64,000 nucleotides of DNA from Chryseobacterium edaphi (GCF_025628985.1 NZ_JAOTEM010000001.1:806001-870000), one strand, 5' to 3'; shown: positions 1-9,378, numbered from the stretch's first letter. Program-made: numbers and translations. The notes: a model not told the origin generated them from the letters alone.

Positions 1-302
1 ATACGGCGATTCTTTTTCTGAAAAGCCAGAAAAAACGTAATTTTATTAACAATCAGAATATCGACCATATTCTCGTACATCACGATCAGTACAATGACGA
101 GGATGACAAAAATATTAAAATGATGTACGAAGCCATTCATCAGCTTTCTGCTGTAGATAAAGCAATGATCTTTTTTTATCTGGAAGATTTTTCGGGGAAG
201 CAGATTGCAGAACAGTTGGGAATTTCTGAAGTTAATGCGCGGGTAAAACTCAACAGGGCAAAGGCAAAATTAAAAGACATCATTGCCAAAAACAAATTGT
301 AA
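1..302 (+). CDS. RNA polymerase ECF sigma factor, C-terminal part
   Basis: The frame is open from base 3 to the TAA at 300-302, so this is the 3' end of a gene that begins before the window. The last 50 or so residues form sigma-70 region 4: an alpha-helical stretch, then a helix-turn-helix around GKQIAEQLGISEVNARVKL that would contact the -35/-33 promoter element, ending in the basic tail RAKAKLKDIIAKNKL. This is typical of small extracytoplasmic-function sigma factors. The next gene starts 10 bases after the stop and encodes a membrane protein, an arrangement often seen for a sigma factor and its membrane partner. The specific regulon cannot be inferred. Confidence 0.85.
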   Translation, partial: TAILFLKSQKKRNFINNQNIDHILVHHDQYNDEDDKNIKMMYEAIHQLSAVDKAMIFFYLEDFSGKQIAEQLGISEVNARVKLNRAKAKLKDIIAKNKL

Positions 303-312
303 CACAAGTATT

Positions 313-1119
313 ATGGAAATTGATCATTTAAAAGAATTTTGGAACAAAGATAATCAGGATCTTCCGGAAGTTTCACTGGATAAACAGGACGAGATTTATT
401 CTCCTTTGGAGATGATAAAAATAAATATGCGGACAGAATTTTGGTTGCTCATCATTACTCTGCCGGGAATTTTATACGGTTTTCCGTTTAATAATGATAA
501 TAATAGCATCAAAACAATTGCATCATTTGAAGTTTTGCTTTCTTTAGGTTTTATGATTTATTTTTATTCCAGATTTATAAAACTTTACAAAATGCTCAGG
601 TCTAAAGGTATCAATACCAATTATGATCTTTTTAATATTAAAACACAACTTCTTGTAAGCAAAGAAATTTACATCTCTTATTATATTTCTTATATTCCGC
701 TCGCATTTCTTATCTGCCTGATTAATGTGAACTTTCATTTGGATAACGTTTATTACATCACAGTTTTTGCCGTCAGTTTACTTATTTCGATATTGATCGT
801 TTTTATTATGATTAAATTTTGGATTTATCATATGTACGGAAAACATATTGAGGAAGTTGTGCATATTATAGACGATTTGAATGGAATTAAAAACGATAAA
901 CCAAATACTAAAAAAACTTCATGGTTTGAAACTTCGCAATCATTTCTTCGCAGAAAATATGGTGTAAAAGGTCATGTCATTAATACAATTTTATGGTTTT
1001 TCTCATCTTTTATCTTGATCATAGTGATTCTCTCTATCATTCTTAGTCTGATTATTTTTCTTGGAATCCGGATGGATATCATTGATAAAACAATACTTTT
1101 AAAAGCACTCGAGCATTAA
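313..1119 (+). CDS. Polytopic membrane protein, possible sigma-factor partner
   Basis: The ATG at 313 is preferred over an upstream in-frame ATG at 283 because the latter overlaps the sigma factor gene and adds only an unconserved-looking leader. The 268-residue product begins with an acidic soluble stretch (MEIDHLKEFWNKDNQDLPEV), then has about five hydrophobic segments, the last long and near the C-terminus (VINTILWFFSSFILIIVI and following). The N-terminal motif before the first membrane span and the position just behind an ECF sigma gene fit an anti-sigma or sigma-associated membrane protein, but no zinc-binding anti-sigma motif is visible. The function is unassigned. Confidence 0.75.
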   Translation: MEIDHLKEFWNKDNQDLPEVSLDKQDEIYSPLEMIKINMRTEFWLLIITLPGILYGFPFNNDNNSIKTIASFEVLLSLGFMIYFYSRFIKLYKMLRSKGINTNYDLFNIKTQLLVSKEIYISYYISYIPLAFLICLINVNFHLDNVYYITVFAVSLLISILIVFIMIKFWIYHMYGKHIEEVVHIIDDLNGIKNDKPNTKKTSWFETSQSFLRRKYGVKGHVINTILWFFSSFILIIVILSIILSLIIFLGIRMDIIDKTILLKALEH

Positions 1120-1196
1120 TTTTTTTAAGTTATTTTAAAAATAGGTGTAACATTTTTGATTTTTTTATACTAACTGTCGGAAATAATCAAAATATT

Positions 1197-3308
1197 ATGA
1201 AAAAAACACTTATCATTTCTAAAGCACTTGCTTTTGTTTTTGTACTCGGTTCAACATCAGAATTTGTGCATGCTCAAAATCGTACAGAGTCTTCAGAATT
1301 ATCTTCTGAGAATTTTCCTAAAATAACGAAAACTTCAGCAATGGGAAATTTTTATTCAGATTTTGGTGGCAAGAACATTTCATCCCAATCTTTACATACC
1401 AATCTGAATAAATGGATGGGTACAGATCAGAATCATTCTTTTAAACTGGTTGAAACTGTAAAAGATGATCTTGGATTTGTACGAGATTCTTTTCAGCATT
1501 ATTACAAAAATGTAAAAGTTGCTGACGAATTGATCTATATTCACGAGAAGAATGGTAAAGTAACTTATGTAAATGGTGAATTGTCGGAAAACATTAATTT
1601 ATCAATCATTCCGCCGCTTTCTCAGTCGGAAGTTGAAAGTATTGTCAATGCAGATATGAAAGTAGCTGGTGTTACTTTCGATGAATTTAATCAGGTTATT
1701 ACAAAAGTGTATGCGGACAGAGGGATTGAATTGCATTTGGTTTCGCAGATCAATGCATTGTCTCTAAAGACTTTACAGGGTTATATGTATTATGTTGATA
1801 ATACAACTAGAAAAATTGTAAAAAAGCTTGAAAAGATTCATCGTCATAATATAACGCCAATTCAAAATAATATTTCTCCAGTTAATAAGATATCTTCAAA
1901 TGATCAAAAGTTATGGATCAGCCCATTGGTAGATACTTCTTCAACAAGTGCAACGTACTATAAAGGCAATCAGCAGATTACTGTAGATTCGAATAATGGT
2001 ACATTTAGACTAAAAGACAACGCAAGAAATATTCATACGCAAGACGGAACAGGGTGGGACGGTAACGGAAGTCCTGTTACAGGTCTTACAGGAACAATTG
2101 CTGAATATACAAGTTCCACAGCTAATTTTACAGCAACAGCGACCAAACCTGCAGTAGAAGTACATTGGGCAATGAAAACGGCTTATGATTATTACATTAA
2201 CCGACATAACAGAAACAGCTATGACGGCACCGGTTCGATCATCAGAAATTATTATAATATTAATTTCAACAGAAATCCCACAACCGGGGCAGGACAAACT
2301 CCCATCGATGGCAGTAATGCAGCAGCCGTTGATACACAGGGAATTGTAGCCATGGTTTACGGAAGCGGTTTGTATCAAGGTCAGGCAGGATATTTTAGTC
2401 CAATTGTAGGAATAGATGTTGCGGGTCACGAATATTCTCATCTTATGGTAAGCAGAACGGCTAATTTAGCATATCAGAAAGAATCCGGAGCATTGAATGA
2501 ATCTTTCGCCGATATGTTTGGAACTGCGATAGAATTTTATTCTAATGTAAATCCTAACTGGACGATTGCCGAAGGAATTCCAAATGCTGCAATTGGCGCA
2601 ACGTATTTCAGAAATATGTCAAATCCCAATGCAGGGTCAAACCAAATCGGAGGACAACAACCGGATACTTATCAGGGAACTTACTGGCAGGACACATCTG
2701 CAGCCTGTACTCCTACAGGAGGTCAAACTGGAAATGATTATTGTGGAGTACATAAAAACAGTGGGGTAGGAAACTACTGGTTTTATCTTTTATCAGTCGG
2801 CGGTTCGGGAACCAATGATTTAGGAACCAATTTTAGTGTTACGGGAATTACTATTCAAAAAGCAGAAAAAATTGCCTACAGAACTTTGGCAACTTATCTT
2901 ACTGCAAACAGTACATATGCAAATGCTTACGCATCATCAAAACAAGCTGCTATAGATTTATATGGAGCGGGTTCCAATGAATTGCAGCAGGTAGAGAATG
3001 CTTGGTGCGCAGTCGGTTTGGGTAATTGTGCGAATGTTTTGGCAGTTAGTGAAAATGTTAAGAATGATCTGCAAAATGTCAAAATTTATCCAAATCCTGT
3101 GAGTAACGGACAGTTTACTATAGAATCAGATTTAAAAGGCAATGTAGCGTATGAGATTTATGATTTTTCAGGTAAACTGATTAAAACTTCAGAAAAACTT
3201 GAAAAAGGAATTCATAAAGTAAATATCAATGGAGTACAGTCAGGAGTATATATTCTTAAAATAAATGCAGATGGTACCATCATTTCAAAAAAATTAGTTG
3301 TTAAATAA
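1197..3308 (+). CDS. Secreted M4-family (thermolysin-like) metalloprotease with type IX sorting domain
   Basis: The 703-residue preproenzyme has a signal peptide (about 1-26, ending VHAQ), an FTP/PepSY-like propeptide (about 60-210) and a catalytic M4 domain. The zinc motif HEYSH lies at about 411-415, and the third zinc ligand Glu in NESFADM is 24 residues after the first His, the spacing known in thermolysin. A later catalytic-His region is suggested by GVHKNSGVGNYWFYLLS. The last 80 residues (from about 626, VKIYPNPVSNGQF) are a Por-type C-terminal sorting domain, so export should be by Sec, then the type IX system across the outer membrane. It stands alone, followed by a strong terminator. 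The likely role is degradation of extracellular protein. Confidence 0.95.
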   Translation: MKKTLIISKALAFVFVLGSTSEFVHAQNRTESSELSSENFPKITKTSAMGNFYSDFGGKNISSQSLHTNLNKWMGTDQNHSFKLVETVKDDLGFVRDSFQHYYKNVKVADELIYIHEKNGKVTYVNGELSENINLSIIPPLSQSEVESIVNADMKVAGVTFDEFNQVITKVYADRGIELHLVSQINALSLKTLQGYMYYVDNTTRKIVKKLEKIHRHNITPIQNNISPVNKISSNDQKLWISPLVDTSSTSATYYKGNQQITVDSNNGTFRLKDNARNIHTQDGTGWDGNGSPVTGLTGTIAEYTSSTANFTATATKPAVEVHWAMKTAYDYYINRHNRNSYDGTGSIIRNYYNINFNRNPTTGAGQTPIDGSNAAAVDTQGIVAMVYGSGLYQGQAGYFSPIVGIDVAGHEYSHLMVSRTANLAYQKESGALNESFADMFGTAIEFYSNVNPNWTIAEGIPNAAIGATYFRNMSNPNAGSNQIGGQQPDTYQGTYWQDTSAACTPTGGQTGNDYCGVHKNSGVGNYWFYLLSVGGSGTNDLGTNFSVTGITIQKAEKIAYRTLATYLTANSTYANAYASSKQAAIDLYGAGSNELQQVENAWCAVGLGNCANVLAVSENVKNDLQNVKIYPNPVSNGQFTIESDLKGNVAYEIYDFSGKLIKTSEKLEKGIHKVNINGVQSGVYILKINADGTIISKKLVVK

Positions 3309-3329
3309 TATTCACAAAAACACAACTTT

Positions 3330-3358
3330 AGCCCGGCAAATTTTTGTCGGGCTTTTTT
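3330..3358 (+). terminator. Rho-independent terminator of the M4 protease gene
   Basis: The arms AGCCCGGCAAA and the complementary TTTGTCGGGCT form a GC-rich hairpin with a small loop, directly followed by a run of T on the plus strand. It sits 22 bases after the protease stop codon. Confidence 0.9.
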
Positions 3359-3437
3359 AGTTATCTAAATCTATTTTTTTGATATTAAAATCACAAATTT
3401 AGCTGAATATAAAATTTTAATGAAAAGTTACTCTCAA

Positions 3438-5159
3438 TCAATCATTCATTGATATCAATAAAGAATCTGTGATGGTATCTGCAGCAGTATCACAAAAGTC
3501 AAGACCGGAATAATCAGGATTGAGTCCGCCGATGTAAGCTACAGACATGATGTAAAGATTTTTTCTGACATTTCCGTACGAATCTAATGCCTGAAAATAA
3601 TCATTTATACTCAGACCTTTCACCTGCAAGTAGAAATTGTCATTTGCTCCTTTTTTTATCATATCATTACCATCATTTTTTATCTTTATTGCTTCTTCCG
3701 CGCTTTTGAAATTCAGATAACCCGTACTCACAACGCCGTCTTGTTTTAGTCCTTCAAAAGGAAGATCATTAAAATTCATAGCTCGCTGACCGGTTGCATC
3801 AACGTACATTTTGTATTTCATTTCTTTAGCCGTTCCTGTGTCATCATGGTAGCGGTAAATTGCACCTTCTTCTCCGTAAGGTTCCACAGTGCTTTTATGG
3901 TCTACATTGTAAAGATTTATGACTCCTGCATCATACAATGCGATGATTTCACGATAAGAAGATTGGGGAAGAGCGGCGATGATAATTGAAATAAGCGGCA
4001 TCAAAGTTTTGTTAAGTCTCAGCATATCTTCAGCCGAGAAATGTTTGGCCGGATAATTCATTGAATAACTAAATGATGTTAACGCTTCTTTCCAGGTGAT
4101 GGATTGATGTCTTTTAATGGATTTCTCAGCTTCGGTATATTCGGCTTTAAAAAGTTCAAAACTATCCAATTCTCTACGCAGCTTCATCATTTTTTCGACA
4201 AATTCTTCGATACTCAAATCTTTAATTTCATCATAAAATTTAGGATCTTTATTTTTTATGATCAATTTAAAGTTCTTATTAAAAACGTAATCAAGGTCTA
4301 CAAATCCGCCGTGATTCTTTTTATATTCAAAAATTTCTTTTAAAGACATTTTCCAGTCGGTAGAATAAGCTTCATCTTCCGAATGAAATCTCAGAGCCGG
4401 TAACAAACCGCTTAAAGAATATAAATCAATTTTAAAATTTTCTGACTGCGGATGAACAACATATTGCAACTCATCATTTTTATCTTTCGTGAAATTTCCG
4501 TTAAGACGAGACAGTGTTCTGATAATGTCAACAGCGGTGAGCGAAGCACCTTTTACAACAACAGGATGATTGGTGTGCGTATTAAATTTGGAAGGAGGAT
4601 AAGGTGAATCATACCAATTTTTATGTTTCCCTTCAAATGACTGCAGCCACTGATGACCAATACTTAATACTACAAAATCTGTATGATATTTTTCGCCCGT
4701 TTCTGTTACGACGGAAAATGCATGATCATCAATATTTTTAATATCCTTAACTTCGGTATTGGTCAATGTGATTACTTCTATTCCTGAGCTTTGAGCTTTT
4801 TTTATATATGATTTAAATTGATTTTCGAGATATTTTCCCAATACTAATCTCGGGATAACCTGATCGCGATTGATTTCACCATCTTTTACATAATCTGAGA
4901 AACCTTCCAAAGGATGATTTTTAATAAAAATTTCTATATCATCAATGAGCTTTGGGATTTCGTTGGCCGAAACATTGGCTACGTGTTCCGTACCAGAACC
5001 TGAAGTGCTGTAAGGCATTCCCATACCCAAATGCTCATTCTTCTCAAAGATAATTATGGTCTTAGGACGTATTTTTTTAAACGACAAATGTTTTATAAAG
5101 AATAATGCTGCAGGACCTCCGCCGACTAACGCAATAGTTTTTGAATCGATGTGTGACAT
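3438..5159 (-). CDS. FAD/NAD(P)-binding oxidoreductase-like protein
   Basis: The 573-residue protein starts with a dinucleotide-binding fold (ALVGGGPAALFFIKHL, a GxGxxx motif after a beta strand, about 9-25) and continues with the pattern of the NAD_binding_9 family (FAD-NAD(P)-binding): ENEHLGMGMPYS, VLSIGHQW at about 165-175, and a late YVDATGQR motif near 455. The substrate is unknown. Members of the family are often annotated only as FAD/NAD(P)-binding protein or, when larger, as HI0933-like. No signal peptide is seen, so it is cytoplasmic. It is a single gene on the minus strand, separated from its upstream neighbour by about 140 AT-rich bases. Confidence 0.8.
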   Translation of the reverse strand: MSHIDSKTIALVGGGPAALFFIKHLSFKKIRPKTIIIFEKNEHLGMGMPYSTSGSGTEHVANVSANEIPKLIDDIEIFIKNHPLEGFSDYVKDGEINRDQVIPRLVLGKYLENQFKSYIKKAQSSGIEVITLTNTEVKDIKNIDDHAFSVVTETGEKYHTDFVVLSIGHQWLQSFEGKHKNWYDSPYPPSKFNTHTNHPVVVKGASLTAVDIIRTLSRLNGNFTKDKNDELQYVVHPQSENFKIDLYSLSGLLPALRFHSEDEAYSTDWKMSLKEIFEYKKNHGGFVDLDYVFNKNFKLIIKNKDPKFYDEIKDLSIEEFVEKMMKLRRELDSFELFKAEYTEAEKSIKRHQSITWKEALTSFSYSMNYPAKHFSAEDMLRLNKTLMPLISIIIAALPQSSYREIIALYDAGVINLYNVDHKSTVEPYGEEGAIYRYHDDTGTAKEMKYKMYVDATGQRAMNFNDLPFEGLKQDGVVSTGYLNFKSAEEAIKIKNDGNDMIKKGANDNFYLQVKGLSINDYFQALDSYGNVRKNLYIMSVAYIGGLNPDYSGLDFCDTAADTITDSLLISMND

Positions 5160-5300
5160 GATGATTAGTAATATTGATCAGCAATCCAATGTCAAAAGTT
5201 GTACCTAAGTTATAGAGACATATCTATAAAATAATTATTTTTTTATGATTTGGATCAGATTTAAGATAAACTACTTAGAAAATAATTTAATAAAGTGCAC

Positions 5301-5987
5301 CTAAGTCAAGCGTACTGTATTAATTGCAACCACCCATTCCTTATGATCACATCTTTGACATGAATGTTTACCGGGAGTTAATTTTTTAGCGTGACCACAA
5401 TAGGTACAGGCGTAAATATTTTCATTGTTTATAGAATCAAGTTTTTCTTTATAGAGTTTCGGAAGTACAGGTAGACCATATACAACCTGCTCATCACTGT
5501 AATAATAAAAACTGATGTTTCCCGTGGTTTCCAGAATAGCAGTTTTTACCTGTCCTAAATGCTCAATTGATTCCTGACGCATTTCAGAAAAGAATTCGTC
5601 TTTGGCAAAAGTATGATCTTTCTTCACTCCCAACACAAATTCACCATTTTCAATCACATAAAGCGGATCGCCTTCGATAATACTTTCAAACTTTTCGCTT
5701 TTGGTTGCAAAATAGGTGATGGTGCGATATAAACCTATAATGGCTACAAATACTATAAAGGAAGGCAAAACAGCTGCATCTTTGTTAAACATAGGATCAC
5801 CCGCTGCCGAACCCAATGCAATAATGATCGCAACTTCAAAAAGGGAAAGCTGACGCACACCTTTTTTTCCTGAAAGTCGCAGTATCAGTAAAACCATGCT
5901 AAACATGATTACTGTACGAAGCACAATTTCTAAAGTAAAACTAAAATCAAGATCTCCGATAAAAATTTTATTCCAATCTAAATTCAT
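5301..5987 (-). CDS. DUF421 membrane protein with a C-terminal zinc ribbon
   Basis: The 228-residue protein has three hydrophobic helices in its first 90 residues (LRTVIMFSMVLLILRLSG, then a helix through FEVAIIIALGSAAGDPM, then AAVLPSFIVFVAIIGLYRTI), followed by a cytoplasmic alpha/beta domain with PLYVIENGEF, as in the DUF421 (YetF/YcaP) family. After that domain the protein carries two CxxC pairs (CTYC at about 195 and CQRC about 15 residues later) with a His between them, which looks like a rubredoxin-type zinc ribbon that most short DUF421 proteins lack. The function of the family is unknown; links to spore or envelope physiology are known only for Bacillus members. Confidence 0.85.
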   Translation of the reverse strand: MNLDWNKIFIGDLDFSFTLEIVLRTVIMFSMVLLILRLSGKKGVRQLSLFEVAIIIALGSAAGDPMFNKDAAVLPSFIVFVAIIGLYRTITYFATKSEKFESIIEGDPLYVIENGEFVLGVKKDHTFAKDEFFSEMRQESIEHLGQVKTAILETTGNISFYYYSDEQVVYGLPVLPKLYKEKLDSINNENIYACTYCGHAKKLTPGKHSCQRCDHKEWVVAINTVRLT

Positions 5988-6197
5988 AATAATTTTCTTA
6001 AACTGATGAATATTTAAAGCCGTGTATTTATTGAGCTTTTTAAAATAATTACAAATTTCCAGCCAACGGAGAATGTTTTTTTATTGAAAATTTAAAAAAA
6101 TGCACCAAAAAATTGATTAATTATAAAATATTTCTAAATATCATAAAATGGTACGGGTGTTGCAAAGCATAAAGCACACTAACTTAAAAATATTATT

Positions 6198-6650
6198 ATG
6201 GACAGTACTAAAACGGTTTCGGTTTTAAACGATTTACTAAACATCACCAACGACAGAATCCAGGGATTCAGCAAAGTTGAAGAAAAGGTATGGGATAAAC
6301 ATTCTTTATTAAGAGATGATTATGATCAGATGGTAAAAGAATCTCAGGAAATGAAATCAGAGCTTATTGGTTTAATTACCGAACGTGGGGGAGAACCTGA
6401 TGATACATCTTCTGCAGCCGGAGCAATCCACAGAACCTGGATCGATGTGAAGAATGCTTTCACGGGTGATAATCCTGAAGCAACTTTGGAAAACGTTGTA
6501 TTTGGTGAAAAATCAGCAATAGCAGCGTATCAGGAAGCTTTACAAAGTGACAAATTATGTCCCCAAAGTACAGTAGTAGTTGCAGATCAATTGGAACAGC
6601 TGAAATCTTCTTATTCCAAATTTCAGACTTTAGAGAAAATAACAGATTAA
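6198..6650 (+). CDS. PA2169 / DUF2383 four-helix-bundle protein
   Basis: This is a 150-residue, fully helical protein with the ferritin-like DUF2383 pattern: an N-terminal helix around LNDLLNITNDRIQGF, then ELIGLITERGGEPDD, SAAGAIHRTWIDVKNAF and a C-terminal helix with GEKSAIAAYQEAL. Family members are small soluble proteins found in stress-responsive contexts; their biochemical role is not established. The neighbours (DUF4385 and an SDR of the general-stress glucose dehydrogenase type) support a stress-related setting, by inference only. Confidence 0.85.
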   Translation: MDSTKTVSVLNDLLNITNDRIQGFSKVEEKVWDKHSLLRDDYDQMVKESQEMKSELIGLITERGGEPDDTSSAAGAIHRTWIDVKNAFTGDNPEATLENVVFGEKSAIAAYQEALQSDKLCPQSTVVVADQLEQLKSSYSKFQTLEKITD

Positions 6651-6707
6651 AAAAATAGATTTAATTAATATTAAATCTACAAAAACAAAAATTTTTACTT
6701 TCTAACC

Positions 6708-6742
6708 GAATAATCCTGGGAGCTTGACTTTCAGGATTATTC
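6708..6742. repeat. 11-bp perfect inverted repeat (hairpin) between two small genes
   Basis: GAATAATCCTG at 6708-6718 is repeated in inverted form at 6732-6742 with a 13-base loop. There is no clear T-run after either arm, so it may be a weak terminator for the DUF2383 gene, an mRNA-stabilising hairpin, or an operator for the gene at 6772. Confidence 0.6.
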
Positions 6743-6771
6743 ATTGTCAAATTTATTTTAAATAAATAATA

Positions 6772-7254
6772 ATGAGTAAAAAACCAAGCTACCTTAATTT
6801 CAATCACGCAGATTATCCCTGGAAACCTGATGTAGATTATCGGTTACATCCCGAACTTTATCGTGTTGGAAAAGGAGAACAGGGTGTATTAATATGTGAA
6901 CCGTACAAAAGTGAAATCGGGCAATTCTGGAGATTTAAAACTAAAGAAATTGCAGAGGAAAGTTCAATTAAAATTTTCAGTTTATTCGAAGATTATCTTG
7001 ATAAGAATGATTTTGTAGGTGCAGATATGGCAAGAAAATATCTCCAGATGGGATATACAAGAGCCCGCAGATATTATAATTATAAAGGCGGTAAAAAATA
7101 TGATGCTGAAAACGACTACCAACAGTTAGAACGAGGAACCGGAGATCCCGAAAAAGCAGCTGCAGCAGCAATATTTTATGCTAAATGGAAAGAAGCAGAA
7201 GCAAATTCTGTCTATTCTGAAATGAAAAAAAATTGGAAAAAAGAAAAAGGCTAA
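6772..7254 (+). CDS. DUF4385 family protein
   Basis: This is a 160-residue soluble protein rich in aromatic and charged residues. It matches the DUF4385 pattern: an N-terminal NFNHADYPWKPDVDYRLHPELYRVG, then GVLICEPYKSEI and FKTKEIAEESS, then a helical part with FVGADMARKYLQMGYTRARRY and a Lys-rich C-terminus. The family function is unknown. No signal peptide or membrane span is present. Confidence 0.8.
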   Translation: MSKKPSYLNFNHADYPWKPDVDYRLHPELYRVGKGEQGVLICEPYKSEIGQFWRFKTKEIAEESSIKIFSLFEDYLDKNDFVGADMARKYLQMGYTRARRYYNYKGGKKYDAENDYQQLERGTGDPEKAAAAAIFYAKWKEAEANSVYSEMKKNWKKEKG

Positions 7255-7280
7255 AAAATAGTTTTCAATATTTAAAGTAA

Positions 7281-7318
7281 AAAGAGAGCTTAGTTAAACT
7301 AAACTCTCTCTCTCTTTT
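7281..7318. terminator. Bidirectional terminator between convergent genes
   Basis: GAGAGCTTAGTT and AACTAAACTCTC form an 11-12 bp stem with one mismatch or wobble, flanked by AAA on the left and a pyrimidine run ending in TTTT on the right. It lies between the ends of the DUF4385 gene and the minus-strand SDR gene and could serve both. Confidence 0.75.
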
Positions 7319-7334
7319 ATTTGTGTAAATATAT

Positions 7335-8270
7335 TTATGGTTGTCCGCTTCCTCCTGCAGATCCGTAGATCTGACCACTTGCAAAACTTGCATTATTGTC
7401 TGCAAGCTGTACAAAGATAGATGCTAACTCGGCGGGTTGTCCCGGTCTTCCCAAAGGAGTGTCACCACCGAATTTTTCTATATTTTCCTGTGTTTGTCCA
7501 CCACTTATTTCCAGAGCGGTCCAAACTGGTCCCGGAGCAACACCGTTTACACGAATTCCTTTTGGTCCCAATTGTTTTGCCAATGATTTTACATAGCTCG
7601 TGGTGGCAGCTTTTGTCTGTGCATAATCATACAAATCCGGTGAGGGATCATAAGCCTGAACAGATGAAAGTCCGATGATAGATGAGCCTGGTTTCAGATG
7701 AGGTAATGCAGCTTTTGTCAACCAGAACGGAGCATAGAGATTGGTTTTCATTGTTCGGTCAAACTCTTCGGTGCTAATATCAAGAATAGATTCATGAGTT
7801 TTTTGATGACCTGCATTATTCACTAAGATATCTAAACCACCTAATTGTTCGACAGCTTTTGAAATCAATTCTTTACAAAATGATTCCTCACGCAAATCTC
7901 CCGGTATTGCAACTGCTTTTCTTCCTTCTTTTTCGATTAATTTTACAACGTCCTGCGCATCAGATTCTTCCTCAGGAAGATAATTAATAGCAACGTCTGC
8001 GCCTTCTCTTGCATAGGCAATTGCTGCAGCACGTCCCATTCCGGAATCTCCTCCCGTAATTAAAGCTTTTCTTCCTTCTAATCTTCCCGAACCTTTATAA
8101 GATTTCTCTCCGTGATCAGGTACAGGATTCATTTTGCTTACCAAACCGGGAAATGGCTGAAATTGTCTTTCAAATGGCGGCTTCGGATACTTCGTTGTAG
8201 GATCTGTTAAAGTTGATTGAGATTTGTCTTGTACATTGTGACTGGTGATTCCTTCATTTTCATTTTCCAT
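7335..8270 (-). CDS. SDR oxidoreductase of the general-stress / glucose dehydrogenase-like type
   Basis: The 311-residue protein has an N-terminal extension of about 65 residues rich in Pro and Gln (PPFERQFQPFPGLVSKMNPVP) before the Rossmann motif TGGDSGMGRAAA. Catalytic signs are NNAG, SSVQAYDPSPDLYDY with the YAQTK motif (Tyr and Lys four apart), and the PG near VAPGPVWT. This extended N-terminus is known from YghA/GSP39-like SDRs, which are NAD(P)-dependent and often stress-induced; the natural substrate is uncertain. No signal peptide is seen. It is probably a single-gene transcript ending at the terminator near 7300. Confidence 0.88.
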   Translation of the reverse strand: MENENEGITSHNVQDKSQSTLTDPTTKYPKPPFERQFQPFPGLVSKMNPVPDHGEKSYKGSGRLEGRKALITGGDSGMGRAAAIAYAREGADVAINYLPEEESDAQDVVKLIEKEGRKAVAIPGDLREESFCKELISKAVEQLGGLDILVNNAGHQKTHESILDISTEEFDRTMKTNLYAPFWLTKAALPHLKPGSSIIGLSSVQAYDPSPDLYDYAQTKAATTSYVKSLAKQLGPKGIRVNGVAPGPVWTALEISGGQTQENIEKFGGDTPLGRPGQPAELASIFVQLADNNASFASGQIYGSAGGSGQP

Positions 8271-8344
8271 TTAATAAAATTTTTTGTGATGTCCACAAAA
8301 CTTTACAAGAACTGTGCCTCCAAAGGGTAAGTATTTACAAAAAC

Positions 8345-8400
8345 AATTTCCAATGAACTCTTTTGTAGTTGTAAAACTGAAAAGAAGTTCATTGGGAATT
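8345..8400 (-). terminator. Long hairpin downstream of the 8461-9324 gene, likely terminator
   Basis: AATTTCCAATGAACT at 8345-8359 matches the inverse of 8386-8400 at 14 of 15 positions, and the stem extends inward through CTTTT/AAAAG, giving about 20 pairs around a short loop. Read on the minus strand it is followed by a T-rich stretch. It sits between two minus-strand SDR genes and probably separates their transcripts. Confidence 0.65.
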
Positions 8401-8460
8401 ATTATAAATTTAATAAAGCATTGATTCGCATTTATTCATGCTTACGATGAAATCATACTT

Positions 8461-9324
8461 TTAAGCAAGAAGATCTTTCATTCCAAATGCAGTTAAAACT
8501 TTGTCGTATTCAACTTTAACAGCGTCATTAGCGGTTTTAATAATTTCTCCTGTAGAAGGATCTGCAACGGTTCGTAATGGTCTCTGACCTTTTGGTAAAT
8601 TGATAAGATTTATTACTGCATCTGCAACATCCTGTGGATTTGGTTTTGCAGTTTCAAAAATCTGACCGATCGCGCCAAACATCTTCTCCGGAAATTCGGC
8701 GATCTTTTCATAATCATCAACAACTGACGGATCAGAACCATATTGAATTTTTTGAGACATCTCAGTAGGAAAAGCTCCCGGCTGAATGATAGCAACATCA
8801 ACTCCCAATGGTCTCACCTCATAATGCAAACCTTCACTTAAACCTTCCAAAGCAAATTTTGAAGCAGCATAAACCACTGAAAAAGGAGCGGAGAATCTGC
8901 CCCATCCGCTTGATACGTTTATAATCAAACCTTCTGATTGTTTACGCATATGTGGTAATGCCAATTTCATTAATCTCCACGGTGCATAAACATTGACTTC
9001 CATCATTCTTTGCAAATCATCTGTAGTAAAGCTTTCAGCAACACCAAACATTGAGATTCCTGCATTGTTTACTAAGACATCAATTGTTCCTTCTTTAGCA
9101 ATGACAGTGTCGATTGCTGTTTTTACACTTGTTTCATCTGTTAAGGATACATCAAGAACTGTTATATTTTTTACCTCTGCCAAAGCTTTTGCTTTGTCGG
9201 CATTCTTTCCTTCAGTATCTCTCATCGTAGCATAAACTTTGTGTCCTAAAGCTGCGACACTTTGGGCAGTAAGCCATCCGAATCCACTATTTGTACCGGT
9301 TATTAATATTACTTTTTTGTCCAT
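8461..9324 (-). CDS. Short-chain dehydrogenase/reductase
   Basis: This is a classical SDR of 287 residues, with cofactor motif TGTNSGFGWLTA near the N-terminus, NNAG at about 88, catalytic Ser in INVSSGWGRF, and YAASK. The C-terminal part (LPKGQRPLRTVADPSTGEI) is typical of SDRs annotated as NAD(P)-dependent oxidoreductases of unknown substrate. The gene lies directly downstream of the Crp/Fnr regulator gene. The 79-base gap between them contains a palindrome that also occurs before the regulator, so the SDR is likely a target of that regulator. A minus-strand -7-like sequence (GAAATTTG, 9350-9357) lies between that palindrome and the start codon. Confidence 0.9.
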   Translation of the reverse strand: MDKKVILITGTNSGFGWLTAQSVAALGHKVYATMRDTEGKNADKAKALAEVKNITVLDVSLTDETSVKTAIDTVIAKEGTIDVLVNNAGISMFGVAESFTTDDLQRMMEVNVYAPWRLMKLALPHMRKQSEGLIINVSSGWGRFSAPFSVVYAASKFALEGLSEGLHYEVRPLGVDVAIIQPGAFPTEMSQKIQYGSDPSVVDDYEKIAEFPEKMFGAIGQIFETAKPNPQDVADAVINLINLPKGQRPLRTVADPSTGEIIKTANDAVKVEYDKVLTAFGMKDLLA

Positions 9325-9378
9325 TTTTTTGTTATTTAAATTAATGATACAAATTTCTGCATCTGAGAAATAAAAACG

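Noticed and set aside
2010..2441. 143-codon minus-strand frame inside the M4 protease gene
   Set aside because: Cys-rich, low-complexity translation lying wholly opposite the catalytic domain of a well-supported gene.
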